A stretch of DNA of 64,000 nucleotides, from NCBI RefSeq assembly GCF_042754225.1, contig NZ_JBHZAH010000012.1, forward strand, positions 1-64,000. The letters are read 5' to 3'. Below are positions 1-8,024 of this stretch, one piece after another (position 1 is the first letter of the stretch; every line of letters starts with the position of its first letter). Both the position numbers and the translations under genes were made by a program. This stretch comes from Rhodococcus_G sp042754225. GTDB taxonomy: Bacteria; Actinomycetota; Actinomycetes; Mycobacteriales; Mycobacteriaceae. Below the pieces are notes generated by a model, which saw nothing but the letters and a program-made list of their open reading frames with translations, made no database searches and was not told the DNA's origin.

Positions 1-40
1 GCCACTGGCGGGGTGGGCGATTCCGGTCCCGGTGTGCGAC

Positions 41-748
41 CTAGAGCGGAACCGGCGCGCCGTAGGTCATCACGATGTCGCCGGCGTCGGTCTCGGCCCG
101 GGCGTACGGCCGGATGGTCACCTGGCCGATCGCGCCGGACACGCTGCCGTGGATGCCCGCGATACGAAGCCTGGCCCCGGGCCCGTCGAAGGACTTGTCC
201 TTGACGATGGGCACGTCGGTGATGCCTCCGGGCTGCAGGTCGAAGGTGAAGTTCTGCTGGGGGATGAAGTCGCCCAGCAGCTCTCCTCGGTTGTTCGCAT
301 TCAATGCCAGGGCGGGTGGGGTGCCGCCGCCCAGGCCGAGGAGGGCATTGTTGCTGTGTTCGAGCTCGAAGCCCAGGCCCGGGGTGTTGAGCTGGATGGT
401 CGCGCCGGTGATGGCGATCGGGTAGCCCAGCTGGTATCCGAAGGAGAGTTTGGTGCCCTTCGCATCGGCCGCGTTGGGGCCGGTGATCTGGACCTCCGCG
501 TAGCCGTTGTGGAAGAACTCGCGGCTCAGCGGCGAGCTGTCCAGCGGCGGTACCGCGTTGATCGAGGTGTCGCCCTGGGAGACCTCGACCCGGTCGCCGC
601 TGAAGTCGACGAGGCTGTTGGCGTTGTCCACGCCCGCGGCGGCTGTTCCGGTGCCGAGCACCAGGCCGAGCACGGTAACCCCCGCCGCCGCGACTGCGCG
701 CTTCGTGTTGACCTTGCGAATCCGACGATGCCTGCGAATCTCCGTCAT
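41..748 (-). CDS. MspA-family outer-membrane porin (first copy)
   Basis: Predicted secreted porin of the mycolic-acid outer membrane that forms water-filled channels for small hydrophilic solutes; in mycobacteria such porins also admit nitrate and other anions. The product has 235 residues. An Arg-rich start is followed by a hydrophobic stretch and an Ala-rich cleavage region (GTGTAAAG), a signal peptide. The mature part is beta-rich and carries MspA-like segments such as LSFGYQLGYPIAITG and a C-terminal 'GDIVMTYGAP'. I chose the ATG at 748 because a GAGGA-type ribosome site lies about 7 nt upstream; a longer frame to 802 adds 18 residues that spoil the signal peptide. It lies just downstream of, and on the same strand as, the nitrate reductase genes, with a 132-nt gap. 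Family assignment is confident; the solute is not known. Confidence 0.85.
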   Translation of the reverse strand: MTEIRRHRRIRKVNTKRAVAAAGVTVLGLVLGTGTAAAGVDNANSLVDFSGDRVEVSQGDTSINAVPPLDSSPLSREFFHNGYAEVQITGPNAADAKGTKLSFGYQLGYPIAITGATIQLNTPGLGFELEHSNNALLGLGGGTPPALALNANNRGELLGDFIPQQNFTFDLQPGGITDVPIVKDKSFDGPGARLRIAGIHGSVSGAIGQVTIRPYARAETDAGDIVMTYGAPVPL

Positions 749-880
749 GAAAATCCTCACTCGTTCGGTCGTTGTCCCGAGCGCGTTGTCGCGCCTGGTC
801 ACCAGCTCAACGGTGGACCCCCGATTCCATTCAGACGCTAGTCGATAGGTGCGACGTTCGCGCGCTATTCTGCGTTGCGT

Positions 881-1615
881 TCACGACCTGTTTCCGTTCG
901 CGGATTCCCAGGCCCGGTCGTACCGGTTTCCCCCAGGTCGGCGGGGGTCCTTGCTGCGGTACACGACATACGGCCGACCGAGATATCCGACGGGTGCGCT
1001 GAATACGTGCACCAGGCGGGTGTACGGCCAGATCGCGAGCAACGCCAAAACGGCCAATCCGTGCAATTGGAAACTCCACGGCACCCCGACCATGAGATCC
1101 GGTTGCGGGCTCAGCGAGAAGAGGCTGCGGAACCACGGCGACACGGTGGACCGGTAGTCGTACTTGCCGAGGATCAGGTTCTCGCCCATGGTGTTGAACA
1201 TCCCGCTGGCGATAACGACGACGAACAGTGCGTACATGACCTTGTCACTCGTGCTGCTCGCCTGGCGGACGGTGACCACCGTGATCCTCCGGTACAGCAG
1301 GATCGCCAGACCCACCACGGTCGCGATCCCCGCGGGCACGCCGAGACCGACCGCCATCAGGTGGTAGGAGTGGTCGGACAGGCCGACGGCCTCGGTCCAC
1401 GCGGCCGGGATCAGCACGCCCCCGACGTGACCGGCGAGCACGGCCAGGATCCCGAAGTGGAACAGCGGGCTGCCCAGGCGCAGCAGCCGGCTCTCGTACA
1501 TCTGCGAGGACCGCGTCGTCCAGCCGAACTGGTCCTTGCGGTAACGCCAGATGTGGCCCACCACGAAGGACGTCAGGGCGATGTACGGCAGCGTCAGCCA
1601 GAGCAGCGTGGTCAC
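881..1615 (-). CDS. narI: Respiratory nitrate reductase gamma subunit (cytochrome b)
   Basis: Membrane di-haem b subunit that oxidises menaquinol and passes electrons through NarH to NarG. The 244-residue product has about five hydrophobic helices (LPYIALTSFVVGHIWRYR, then HFGILAVLAGHVGG, and later LHGLAVLALLAIWPYTRLVH) with the paired histidines expected for haem ligation near the first and last helices. The start is GTG at 1615 and overlaps the narJ stop by 4 nt (GTGA), so translation is likely coupled. It is the last gene of the narGHJI run. Length and motifs match NarI; nothing looks missing. Confidence 0.95.
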   Translation of the reverse strand: MTTLLWLTLPYIALTSFVVGHIWRYRKDQFGWTTRSSQMYESRLLRLGSPLFHFGILAVLAGHVGGVLIPAAWTEAVGLSDHSYHLMAVGLGVPAGIATVVGLAILLYRRITVVTVRQASSTSDKVMYALFVVVIASGMFNTMGENLILGKYDYRSTVSPWFRSLFSLSPQPDLMVGVPWSFQLHGLAVLALLAIWPYTRLVHVFSAPVGYLGRPYVVYRSKDPRRPGGNRYDRAWESANGNRS

Positions 1616-2325
1616 CGTCGTTCTCCGATCTCGGGGTAGTGATCGACGTGGGGGTGCAGGGCGGGATCGAGTGCGTAGGTGTCGAGGCCGACCGCCTCCT
1701 CCGGCGGTCCCTCGGCGGCGAGCTTCGCCACCTGCCGCCGATCGTCGGTGTCGAGGCCGGGCACGGTCGCGCAGACCGCGTCGAGCACCCCGGCGAAGGG
1801 GGACCCGCTGTCGTGCAGGGACAGTCGCAGCACCTCGACGACGGCGCGGTGCGTCACGAGCAGCCGGTATCCGCGCGCGGCGTCGGTGGTGGCGGCGAAC
1901 TCGAGCACCACCGGCAGGTAGTCGGGCAGCTCGTGCTCGCCGAGTGCGACGCCGGCGTTTCGGTAGGCGTTCTTGAAGCGCAGCAACGCCATTCCGCGGT
2001 TGCGGGTGTCGCCGTAGGCGTAGTACGACAGGTGCAAGCTGCTGCGCCGCCGCAGGTCGAACGTCTCGACGTACAACGCGGACAGCTCGATCCGGGGCGT
2101 CGCCTGCATGAAAGCGATGCATCCGAGCAGGTGCTCGCTCGCCGGTCCCGACACCGTGGCGGCGGCGTCCCGGAGGTCGCGCAGCATGCCGAGCGTCTGT
2201 TCCGTCGGGTAGTCCAACAGCAGGGCGGCGATCCGCCACACCAGCCGCTGGTCCCGCTCGGACAGTGCGTCGGAGGTGCTGCGCAGCCTCCCCGTGGCCC
2301 GGCGGCGCAACCCGAGCGCGCCCAT
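1612..2325 (-). CDS. narJ: Nitrate reductase molybdenum cofactor assembly chaperone
   Basis: Cytoplasmic, helical chaperone of the TorD/NarJ family that binds apo-NarG and assists insertion of the molybdenum cofactor and an Fe-S cluster before membrane attachment; it is not part of the final enzyme. 237 residues, with the family segments LLLDYPTEQTLGMLRDLRD near residue 37, 'YVETFDLRRRSSLHLSYY' near 85 and 'ELPDYLPVVLEFAA' in the middle. The ATG overlaps the narH stop by one base (TGATG) and its own stop overlaps narI, so all four nar genes look like one coupled transcript. Confidence 0.93.
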   Translation of the reverse strand: MGALGLRRRATGRLRSTSDALSERDQRLVWRIAALLLDYPTEQTLGMLRDLRDAAATVSGPASEHLLGCIAFMQATPRIELSALYVETFDLRRRSSLHLSYYAYGDTRNRGMALLRFKNAYRNAGVALGEHELPDYLPVVLEFAATTDAARGYRLLVTHRAVVEVLRLSLHDSGSPFAGVLDAVCATVPGLDTDDRRQVAKLAAEGPPEEAVGLDTYALDPALHPHVDHYPEIGERR

Positions 2326-3968
2326 CAGGCGTCCTCGCGGCCGGCGGCGGTGCCGCCCACCCCGGTGGGGACGAGCCCCTCGGTGCTCCTGCCGTCCCAG
2401 TTGAGCAGGTTGATCCGCCCCGACTTGTTCTCCGGCGCCGCAGTCGAATTCGTGTCCTGCGCCTGTTCGGTCAGGTGGAACTTGTCGGCCATCACGTCGA
2501 AGGCCGTCATGCCTGGTCCGCCGTCCTCGTCGAGGCTGCAGCCGGTGGCGAGCGCGTCGAGACGGTGCGCGTCCGAGCCGGCTCCGGTGGGGATCACGTA
2601 GCGGTCCTCGTACTTGGCCAGCGCGAGCAACCGATACATCGCGGTCAGGTCCTGGGGTGACAGGCGCACCGCCTCGGCGACCTCCGGTCGGGTCGGCTCG
2701 CCCAGGTTCACCCGGCGCATGTGCGCGCGCATCGCCGCAAGCCGCTGCAGCGACGCCCGCACCGGACCGACCTCACCGGCGGTGAAGAGTGCCGCCAGGT
2801 ATTCGATCGGGATCCGCAGCGCATCGATGGCGCCGAACAGGTTGTCCGCCTCCTCGCCGTCGTGACCGGTGTCCGAGAGCGCCTCGACCATCGGCGAGAG
2901 CGGCGGGATGTACCAGACCATCGGCATGGTGCGGTATTCCGGATGCAGCGGCAGCGCCACCTGGTAGTCGACGATCAGCTTGTAGACCGGTGAGTTCTGC
3001 GCCGCCTCGATGAACTCGGACGAGATGCCCGCCCGTTCGGCCTCGGCGACCACTCGCGGGTCGTGCGGGTTGAGGAACACCCCCAGCTGTGACGGGTACA
3101 GATCCTTGTCGTCGGTGACCGAGGCGGCATCGAGGACCGCGTCGGCGTCGTAGAGCATCACCCCGATGTACCGCAGTCGGCCGACGCAGGTCTCCGAGCA
3201 GATGGTCGGGATGCCCACCTCGATCCGCGGGTAGCAGAACGTGCACTTCTCGGCCTTGCCCGTCTTGTGGTTGAAGTAGATCTTCTTGTACGGGCAGCCG
3301 GTGACGCATTGCCGCCAGCCCCGGCACTTGTCCTGGTCGACGAGGACGATGCCGTCCTCGGAGCGCTTGTAGATCGCGCCGGACGGGCACGAGGCCGCGC
3401 ACGCCGGGTTCAGGCAGTGCTCGCAGATCCGCGGCAGGTAGAACATGAACGTCTGCTCGAACTCGAGCTTGACCTTGTCGGACACCTTGGCCAGCATGGG
3501 GTCCCGCCCCACCTGCTCCGGTCCGCTACCCAGGTCGTCGTCCCAGTTCGCGCCCCAGGTGACCTTGGTGTCCTCGCCGGTGAGCAGCGACTTCGGCTTC
3601 GCCACCGGGACGGTGTCGATGGCCGGCGAGGCCAGCAGGTTGTCGTAGTCGTAGGTCCACGGCTCGTAGTAGTCCGACACGGTCGGCAGGTCCGGGTTCG
3701 CGAAAATGTTGAGCAGTCGCCTGATCCGAGAACCGCTCTTCAGGGTCAGCTTGCCGCGCTTGTTCAGCGTCCAGCCGCCCTTCCACTTCTCCTGGTCCTG
3801 GTACTGCCGCGGATATCCCTGTCCGGGGCGGGTTTCCACGTTGTTGAACCAGGCGTACTCGACACCGCCGCGGTTGGTCCATGCCTGCTTGCAGGTGACG
3901 CTGCAGGTGTGGCAGCCGATGCACTTGTCCAGGTTCATCACCATGGCCATCTGCGCCATAACTCTCAT
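2325..3968 (-). CDS. narH: Respiratory nitrate reductase beta subunit (Fe-S)
   Basis: Electron-transfer subunit carrying one [3Fe-4S] and three [4Fe-4S] clusters between NarI and NarG. The 547-residue product starts MRVMAQMAMVMNLDKCIGCH; cysteine motifs are CIGCHTCSVTC near the N-terminus, CEHCLNPACAASCP in the middle, CRGWRQCVTGCPY (Trp in place of the second Cys, the [3Fe-4S] signature) and CTFCYPR..TICSETC. The open frame extends far upstream inside narG, but the real start is the ATG at 3968, whose A is the last base of the narG stop (TGATG). The C-terminal third is the usual NarH-specific extension. Complete and apparently functional. Confidence 0.96.
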   Translation of the reverse strand: MRVMAQMAMVMNLDKCIGCHTCSVTCKQAWTNRGGVEYAWFNNVETRPGQGYPRQYQDQEKWKGGWTLNKRGKLTLKSGSRIRRLLNIFANPDLPTVSDYYEPWTYDYDNLLASPAIDTVPVAKPKSLLTGEDTKVTWGANWDDDLGSGPEQVGRDPMLAKVSDKVKLEFEQTFMFYLPRICEHCLNPACAASCPSGAIYKRSEDGIVLVDQDKCRGWRQCVTGCPYKKIYFNHKTGKAEKCTFCYPRIEVGIPTICSETCVGRLRYIGVMLYDADAVLDAASVTDDKDLYPSQLGVFLNPHDPRVVAEAERAGISSEFIEAAQNSPVYKLIVDYQVALPLHPEYRTMPMVWYIPPLSPMVEALSDTGHDGEEADNLFGAIDALRIPIEYLAALFTAGEVGPVRASLQRLAAMRAHMRRVNLGEPTRPEVAEAVRLSPQDLTAMYRLLALAKYEDRYVIPTGAGSDAHRLDALATGCSLDEDGGPGMTAFDVMADKFHLTEQAQDTNSTAAPENKSGRINLLNWDGRSTEGLVPTGVGGTAAGREDA

Positions 3969-6900
3969 CAGTACGTCACTTCCTGGTCGCGGCGGCGAAT
4001 CGTGGTGACCTCGTCGCGCTGATTGCCGGTCGGGCCGTGGTAGTTCATGGCGAAGGACTGCTGTGCGTAGCCGCCGATCAGGTGCGAGGGCTTGATCATC
4101 AGCCGGGTGAGGGCGTTGTGGATGCCGCCCCGCTTGCCGGTCCGCTCCGTCCTCGGCACCCCAACTGCCCGGTCCTGGGCGTGATACATGAACACCGTGC
4201 CCTCGGGCATCCGGTGGCTGACGATCGCGCGGGCCACCACGATGCCGTTGCGGTTGGTCGCCTCGATCCAGTCGTTGTCCGCCACACCGATCTTGGCGGC
4301 GTCCACGTCCGACATCCAGATGGACTGACCGCCGCGCGAGAGGGTGAGCATGTGCAGGTTGTCCTGGTAGGCCGAGTGGATCGACCACTTCGAGTGCGGG
4401 GTGAGGTACCGGACGGTGACGGCGGCGCCGACGCCGTTGCCGTGCGCCTCCCCGACCGCGGGCTCGCTGAACAGCGCGGTCATGTCCAGCGGCGGACGGT
4501 AGATCGGCAGTTGCTCACCGAGTTCCGACATCCAGTCGTGGTCGAGGTAGAAGTGCTGCCTTCCGGTGAGCGTGTGCCAGGGCTTGAGCCGTTCGGTGTT
4601 GATGGTGAAGGGCGAGTACCGCCTGCCGCCGGTCTCGCTGCCCGACCACTCCGGTGAGGTGATCACCGGGACCGGCCGGGCCTGGGTGTCCGCGAACCGG
4701 ATTCGGGTGCCCTCGTTCTCGGCGGCCAGGTCCACGAGCTGCGTGCCGGTCCGCTCCTGCAGGTGCTCGAAGCCCTGGGTGGCGAGGCGGCCGTTGGTGG
4801 TGCCGGAGAGCGCGAGGATCGCCTCGCAGGCGTGCTTGTCCTTGGCCAGCGAGGGCCTGCCGGCCGCGACGCCGCTCGCGACGGTGCCGTTGACCCCGCG
4901 CAGGTACTCGACCTCCTCGGTCGGGTGGGTGGTCACACCCTTGGTGGTGAGCCCGAGTTCCTCGACCAGCGGGCCGAGAGCACCGAGCTTCTCCGCGATC
5001 GCCGAGTAGTCGCGCTCGACGACCACGAGCTTGGGCATCGTCTTGCCCGGGATCGGTTTGCACTCACCGCGCTTCCAGTCCAGCACCCGCCCGCCGGGCT
5101 GGGCGGTGGCATCCGCGGTGTCGTGGGTGAGCGGCATCGCGACGATGTCGCGCCGGGTGCCGAGGTGTTTCTCGGCCAGCCAGCTGAACCCGCGGGCGAT
5201 GCGATGGAACGCCTCGAAGTCGGTCTTCGTCTCCCACGGCGGGGAGATGGCGGGTGAGAAGGCGTGCACGAACGGGTGCATGTCGGTGCTGGACAGGTCG
5301 TGCTTCTCGTACCAGGTGGCGGCGGGCAGCACGACGTCCGAAAACAAGGTGGTGCTCGTCATCCGGAAGTCCAGCGTGGTGAGCAGGTCGAGCTTGCCCG
5401 CCGGGGCCTCGTCCCGCCAGATCAGTTCCTCGGGCCGGATGCCCTCGGAGTCACGGGCGTTGAGATTCGAGTCGGCGCCCAGCAGGTGTTTGAGGAAGTA
5501 CTCGTTGCCCTTGGCGGACGAGCCGAGCAGGTTCGACCGCCACACCGTCAGGCATCGTGGAAAGTTCTCCGGCGCGTCCGGATCCTCGACCGCGAACTGC
5601 AGGTGACCGGTCTCGAGGCCGTCGACGACGTGCGTGGCGGCGTCCTTGCCGAGCCGGTCGGCCTCGTCCGCCAGGTCCAGCGGATTGCGGTTGAACGTCG
5701 GGTAACTCGGCATCCAGCCGAGGCGGGTGGCGAGGGCGATGTTGTCCGCGGCTGTGCGGCCGGCGAACTTTCCGTCCGCGAGCGGCGAGGACATCACCTC
5801 CGCGGTGAACGGGTCGTAGCGCCACTGGTCGGTGGCCAGGTACCAGAAGATGGTGCCCTGCATCTGACGGGCGGGCCTGGACCAGTCGGAGCCGAAAGCC
5901 AGTGTGGCCCAGCCGGTCACCGGACGGCACTTCTCCTGGCCGACGTAGTGCGCCCAGCCGCCGCCGTTGACGCCCTGGCAGCCCGTGAGCATGGTGAGGG
6001 TCAGGAACGACCGGTAGATCTGGTCGGAGTGGAACCAGTGATTGGTGCCGGCGCCCATCAGGATCATCGAGCGGCCGCCGGAACGGTCGGCGTTGTCGGC
6101 GAACTCGCGGGCGACCCGGGCCGCGGCGGCCGCGGGCACGCCGGTGACGGCCTCCTGCCAGGCCGGGGTGTAGGGCTCGTCGGGGTCGTCGTATCCGGTC
6201 GGCCACGTGCCGGGCAGGTCGGGACGTCCGACACCGTACTGGGCGAGCATGAGGTCGAACACGGTGGTGACGGGCCGGCCGCCCACCGTGCGGGTGGGCA
6301 CGCCGCGACGCAGCACGCCGGGCACGGAGGTGTCGTAACGAGGGAAGTCCACCGGCACGGCGTTCGCCGCCATGTCGGGGTCGTCGTACATGGTCAGCAG
6401 CGGATCGACGCCGTGCAGGTCGAGATTCCAGTTGCCCTTGCCGGACTCGGTGAAGCGATGCCCGAGGGAGCCGCCCGGTACCACGGTCTCGCCGGTGTCC
6501 GCGTTCAGGAGCACGGTCTTGTGCTCGGCGCCCTCGGTGGTGTCGCCGAGATCGGCTGCGGTGAGGAACTTTCCGGGCACGTACCCGTCGGCCCGCTCGT
6601 CGAGCGTGATCAGGTACGGGAGGTCGGTGTACTTCTTGACGTAGTCGGTGAACCGCTCGGTGTTCTTCTCGACGAAGAACTCCTGCAGGATCACGTGCCC
6701 CATCGCCATCGCGAGTGCGCCGTCGGTGCCCGGCCGCGCGGGCAGCCACTGGTCGGCGAACTTCGTGTTGTCGGCGTAGTCGGGGGAGACCACGACCACC
6801 TTCTGTCCGCGGTAGCGGGCCTCGGTCATGTAGTGCGCGTCCGGGGTTCGGGTGACCGGGACGTTCGAGCCCCACATGATCAGGTAGCCGGCGTCGAACC

Positions 6901-7654
6901 AGTCGGCGGATTCGGGCACGTCCGTCTGGTCGCCGAACACCTGCGGCGAGGCCTCGGGCAGGTCGGCGTACCAGTCGTAGAAGGACAGCATGGCGCCGCC
7001 GATCAGCGAGATGAACCGGGTGCCGACCGCGTGACTGACCATCGACATGGCCGGGATCGGCGAGAACCCGGCGACGCGGTCGGGGCCGTACCTCTTGATG
7101 GTGTGCACGTGGGCCGCGGCGACGATCTCGGCGGCCTCCCACCATTCGGCGCGGACGAATCCGCCCTTGCCGCGGGCGGACTTGTAGCGCCGGGACTTCT
7201 CCGGGTCGGACGCGACGTCCTCCCACGCGAGTACCGGATCCTTGAGTCGGTCCTTCGCCTCCCGGTACATCTCGAGCAGCACCCCGCGCACGTACGGGTA
7301 GCGGACCCGGGCCGGCGAGTAGGTGTACCAGGAGAACGAGGCCCCGCGCGGGCAGCCGCGTGGCTCGTACTCGGGCTTGTCGGGTCCGATCGACGGGTAG
7401 TCGGTCTGCTGCGCCTCCCAGGTGATGATCCCGTCCTTGACGTAGATCTTCCAGGAGCAGGAACCGGTGCAGTTCACGCCGTGGGTGGAGCGCACCACCT
7501 TGTCGTAGGACATCCGGTCCCGGTAGAAGTCGTCGGAGGTGCGCCCGCCGATCTGGTGCAGTGTGCGCAGATCGGTGGACGCCTCGCCGCGCTGGAAGTG
7601 CTTGCCGAAGCGCAGCAGCGCGTCGGCGTCCAGCTTGCCGGTGGTCTGGGACAT
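3968..7654 (-). CDS. narG: Respiratory nitrate reductase alpha subunit (catalytic)
   Basis: Molybdo-bis-MGD catalytic subunit that reduces nitrate to nitrite at the cytoplasmic face of the membrane. 1228 residues, the usual NarG length. The FS0 [4Fe-4S] ligands follow the His-Cys pattern: H58, C62, C66 and C101 (34-residue last spacing). The molybdenum ligand is expected at D231 in FYDWYADLPEASPQ. It begins with a GAGAGG ribosome site 6 nt before the ATG and follows nirD after 49 nt, so it may be cotranscribed with nirBD as well as with narHJI. No Tat signal is seen, as normal for cytoplasm-facing NarG. No nitrate/nitrite transporter (narK) is in the window. Confidence 0.97.
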   Translation of the reverse strand: MSQTTGKLDADALLRFGKHFQRGEASTDLRTLHQIGGRTSDDFYRDRMSYDKVVRSTHGVNCTGSCSWKIYVKDGIITWEAQQTDYPSIGPDKPEYEPRGCPRGASFSWYTYSPARVRYPYVRGVLLEMYREAKDRLKDPVLAWEDVASDPEKSRRYKSARGKGGFVRAEWWEAAEIVAAAHVHTIKRYGPDRVAGFSPIPAMSMVSHAVGTRFISLIGGAMLSFYDWYADLPEASPQVFGDQTDVPESADWFDAGYLIMWGSNVPVTRTPDAHYMTEARYRGQKVVVVSPDYADNTKFADQWLPARPGTDGALAMAMGHVILQEFFVEKNTERFTDYVKKYTDLPYLITLDERADGYVPGKFLTAADLGDTTEGAEHKTVLLNADTGETVVPGGSLGHRFTESGKGNWNLDLHGVDPLLTMYDDPDMAANAVPVDFPRYDTSVPGVLRRGVPTRTVGGRPVTTVFDLMLAQYGVGRPDLPGTWPTGYDDPDEPYTPAWQEAVTGVPAAAAARVAREFADNADRSGGRSMILMGAGTNHWFHSDQIYRSFLTLTMLTGCQGVNGGGWAHYVGQEKCRPVTGWATLAFGSDWSRPARQMQGTIFWYLATDQWRYDPFTAEVMSSPLADGKFAGRTAADNIALATRLGWMPSYPTFNRNPLDLADEADRLGKDAATHVVDGLETGHLQFAVEDPDAPENFPRCLTVWRSNLLGSSAKGNEYFLKHLLGADSNLNARDSEGIRPEELIWRDEAPAGKLDLLTTLDFRMTSTTLFSDVVLPAATWYEKHDLSSTDMHPFVHAFSPAISPPWETKTDFEAFHRIARGFSWLAEKHLGTRRDIVAMPLTHDTADATAQPGGRVLDWKRGECKPIPGKTMPKLVVVERDYSAIAEKLGALGPLVEELGLTTKGVTTHPTEEVEYLRGVNGTVASGVAAGRPSLAKDKHACEAILALSGTTNGRLATQGFEHLQERTGTQLVDLAAENEGTRIRFADTQARPVPVITSPEWSGSETGGRRYSPFTINTERLKPWHTLTGRQHFYLDHDWMSELGEQLPIYRPPLDMTALFSEPAVGEAHGNGVGAAVTVRYLTPHSKWSIHSAYQDNLHMLTLSRGGQSIWMSDVDAAKIGVADNDWIEATNRNGIVVARAIVSHRMPEGTVFMYHAQDRAVGVPRTERTGKRGGIHNALTRLMIKPSHLIGGYAQQSFAMNYHGPTGNQRDEVTTIRRRDQEVTY

Positions 7655-7703
7655 GAAAGCCTCTCGAAGGGTGAAGTGCGACAGTGCAAGTGGTGGTGGG
7701 CCG

Positions 7704-8024
7704 TCAGATCCGGACGACCACCGCCCCGTCGTGCACGTCGGCCGGGTACACGCGGACCGGTGCGACGGACTCCGTGGTGCACGCCCCGGTGTCGAACCGG
7801 AAGGCGTACTGGTGCAGCGGGCAGGTCACGACGGTGCCGTCGATCTGGCCGTCGGCGAGGGGGCCTGCCCGGTGCGGGCACACCGCGTCCATCGCGCGCA
7901 CCGTGCCGTCGGCCAGCAGGAACACCGCCACCTGCCTGCCGTCGACGACGTAGGTGCGGCCCTCGCCCGGTGTGAGATCGCCGATCGTGCCCACCGTCAC
8001 CTGGCGGTCCGTCACCGCGGTCAT
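7704..8024 (-). CDS. nirD: Nitrite reductase small subunit, Rieske-type
   Basis: Small subunit of the cytoplasmic NADH-dependent nitrite reductase (nitrite to ammonium), partner of NirB. 106 residues forming one Rieske-like domain. Both ligand pairs are present: CPHRAGP near residue 50 and CPLHQYAF near 69, so it could bind a [2Fe-2S] cluster, unlike enterobacterial NirD, which has lost the ligands. The ATG at 8024 overlaps the nirB stop (ATGA). The frame is open far upstream in nirB, but the overlap and domain length fix the start. Confidence 0.93.
   Translation of the reverse strand: MTAVTDRQVTVGTIGDLTPGEGRTYVVDGRQVAVFLLADGTVRAMDAVCPHRAGPLADGQIDGTVVTCPLHQYAFRFDTGACTTESVAPVRVYPADVHDGAVVVRI

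Noticed and set aside
32..841. Long plus-strand frame opposite the first MspA gene
   Set aside because: It is a shadow of high-GC codon use; the minus-strand frame has the signal peptide, ribosome site and family motifs.
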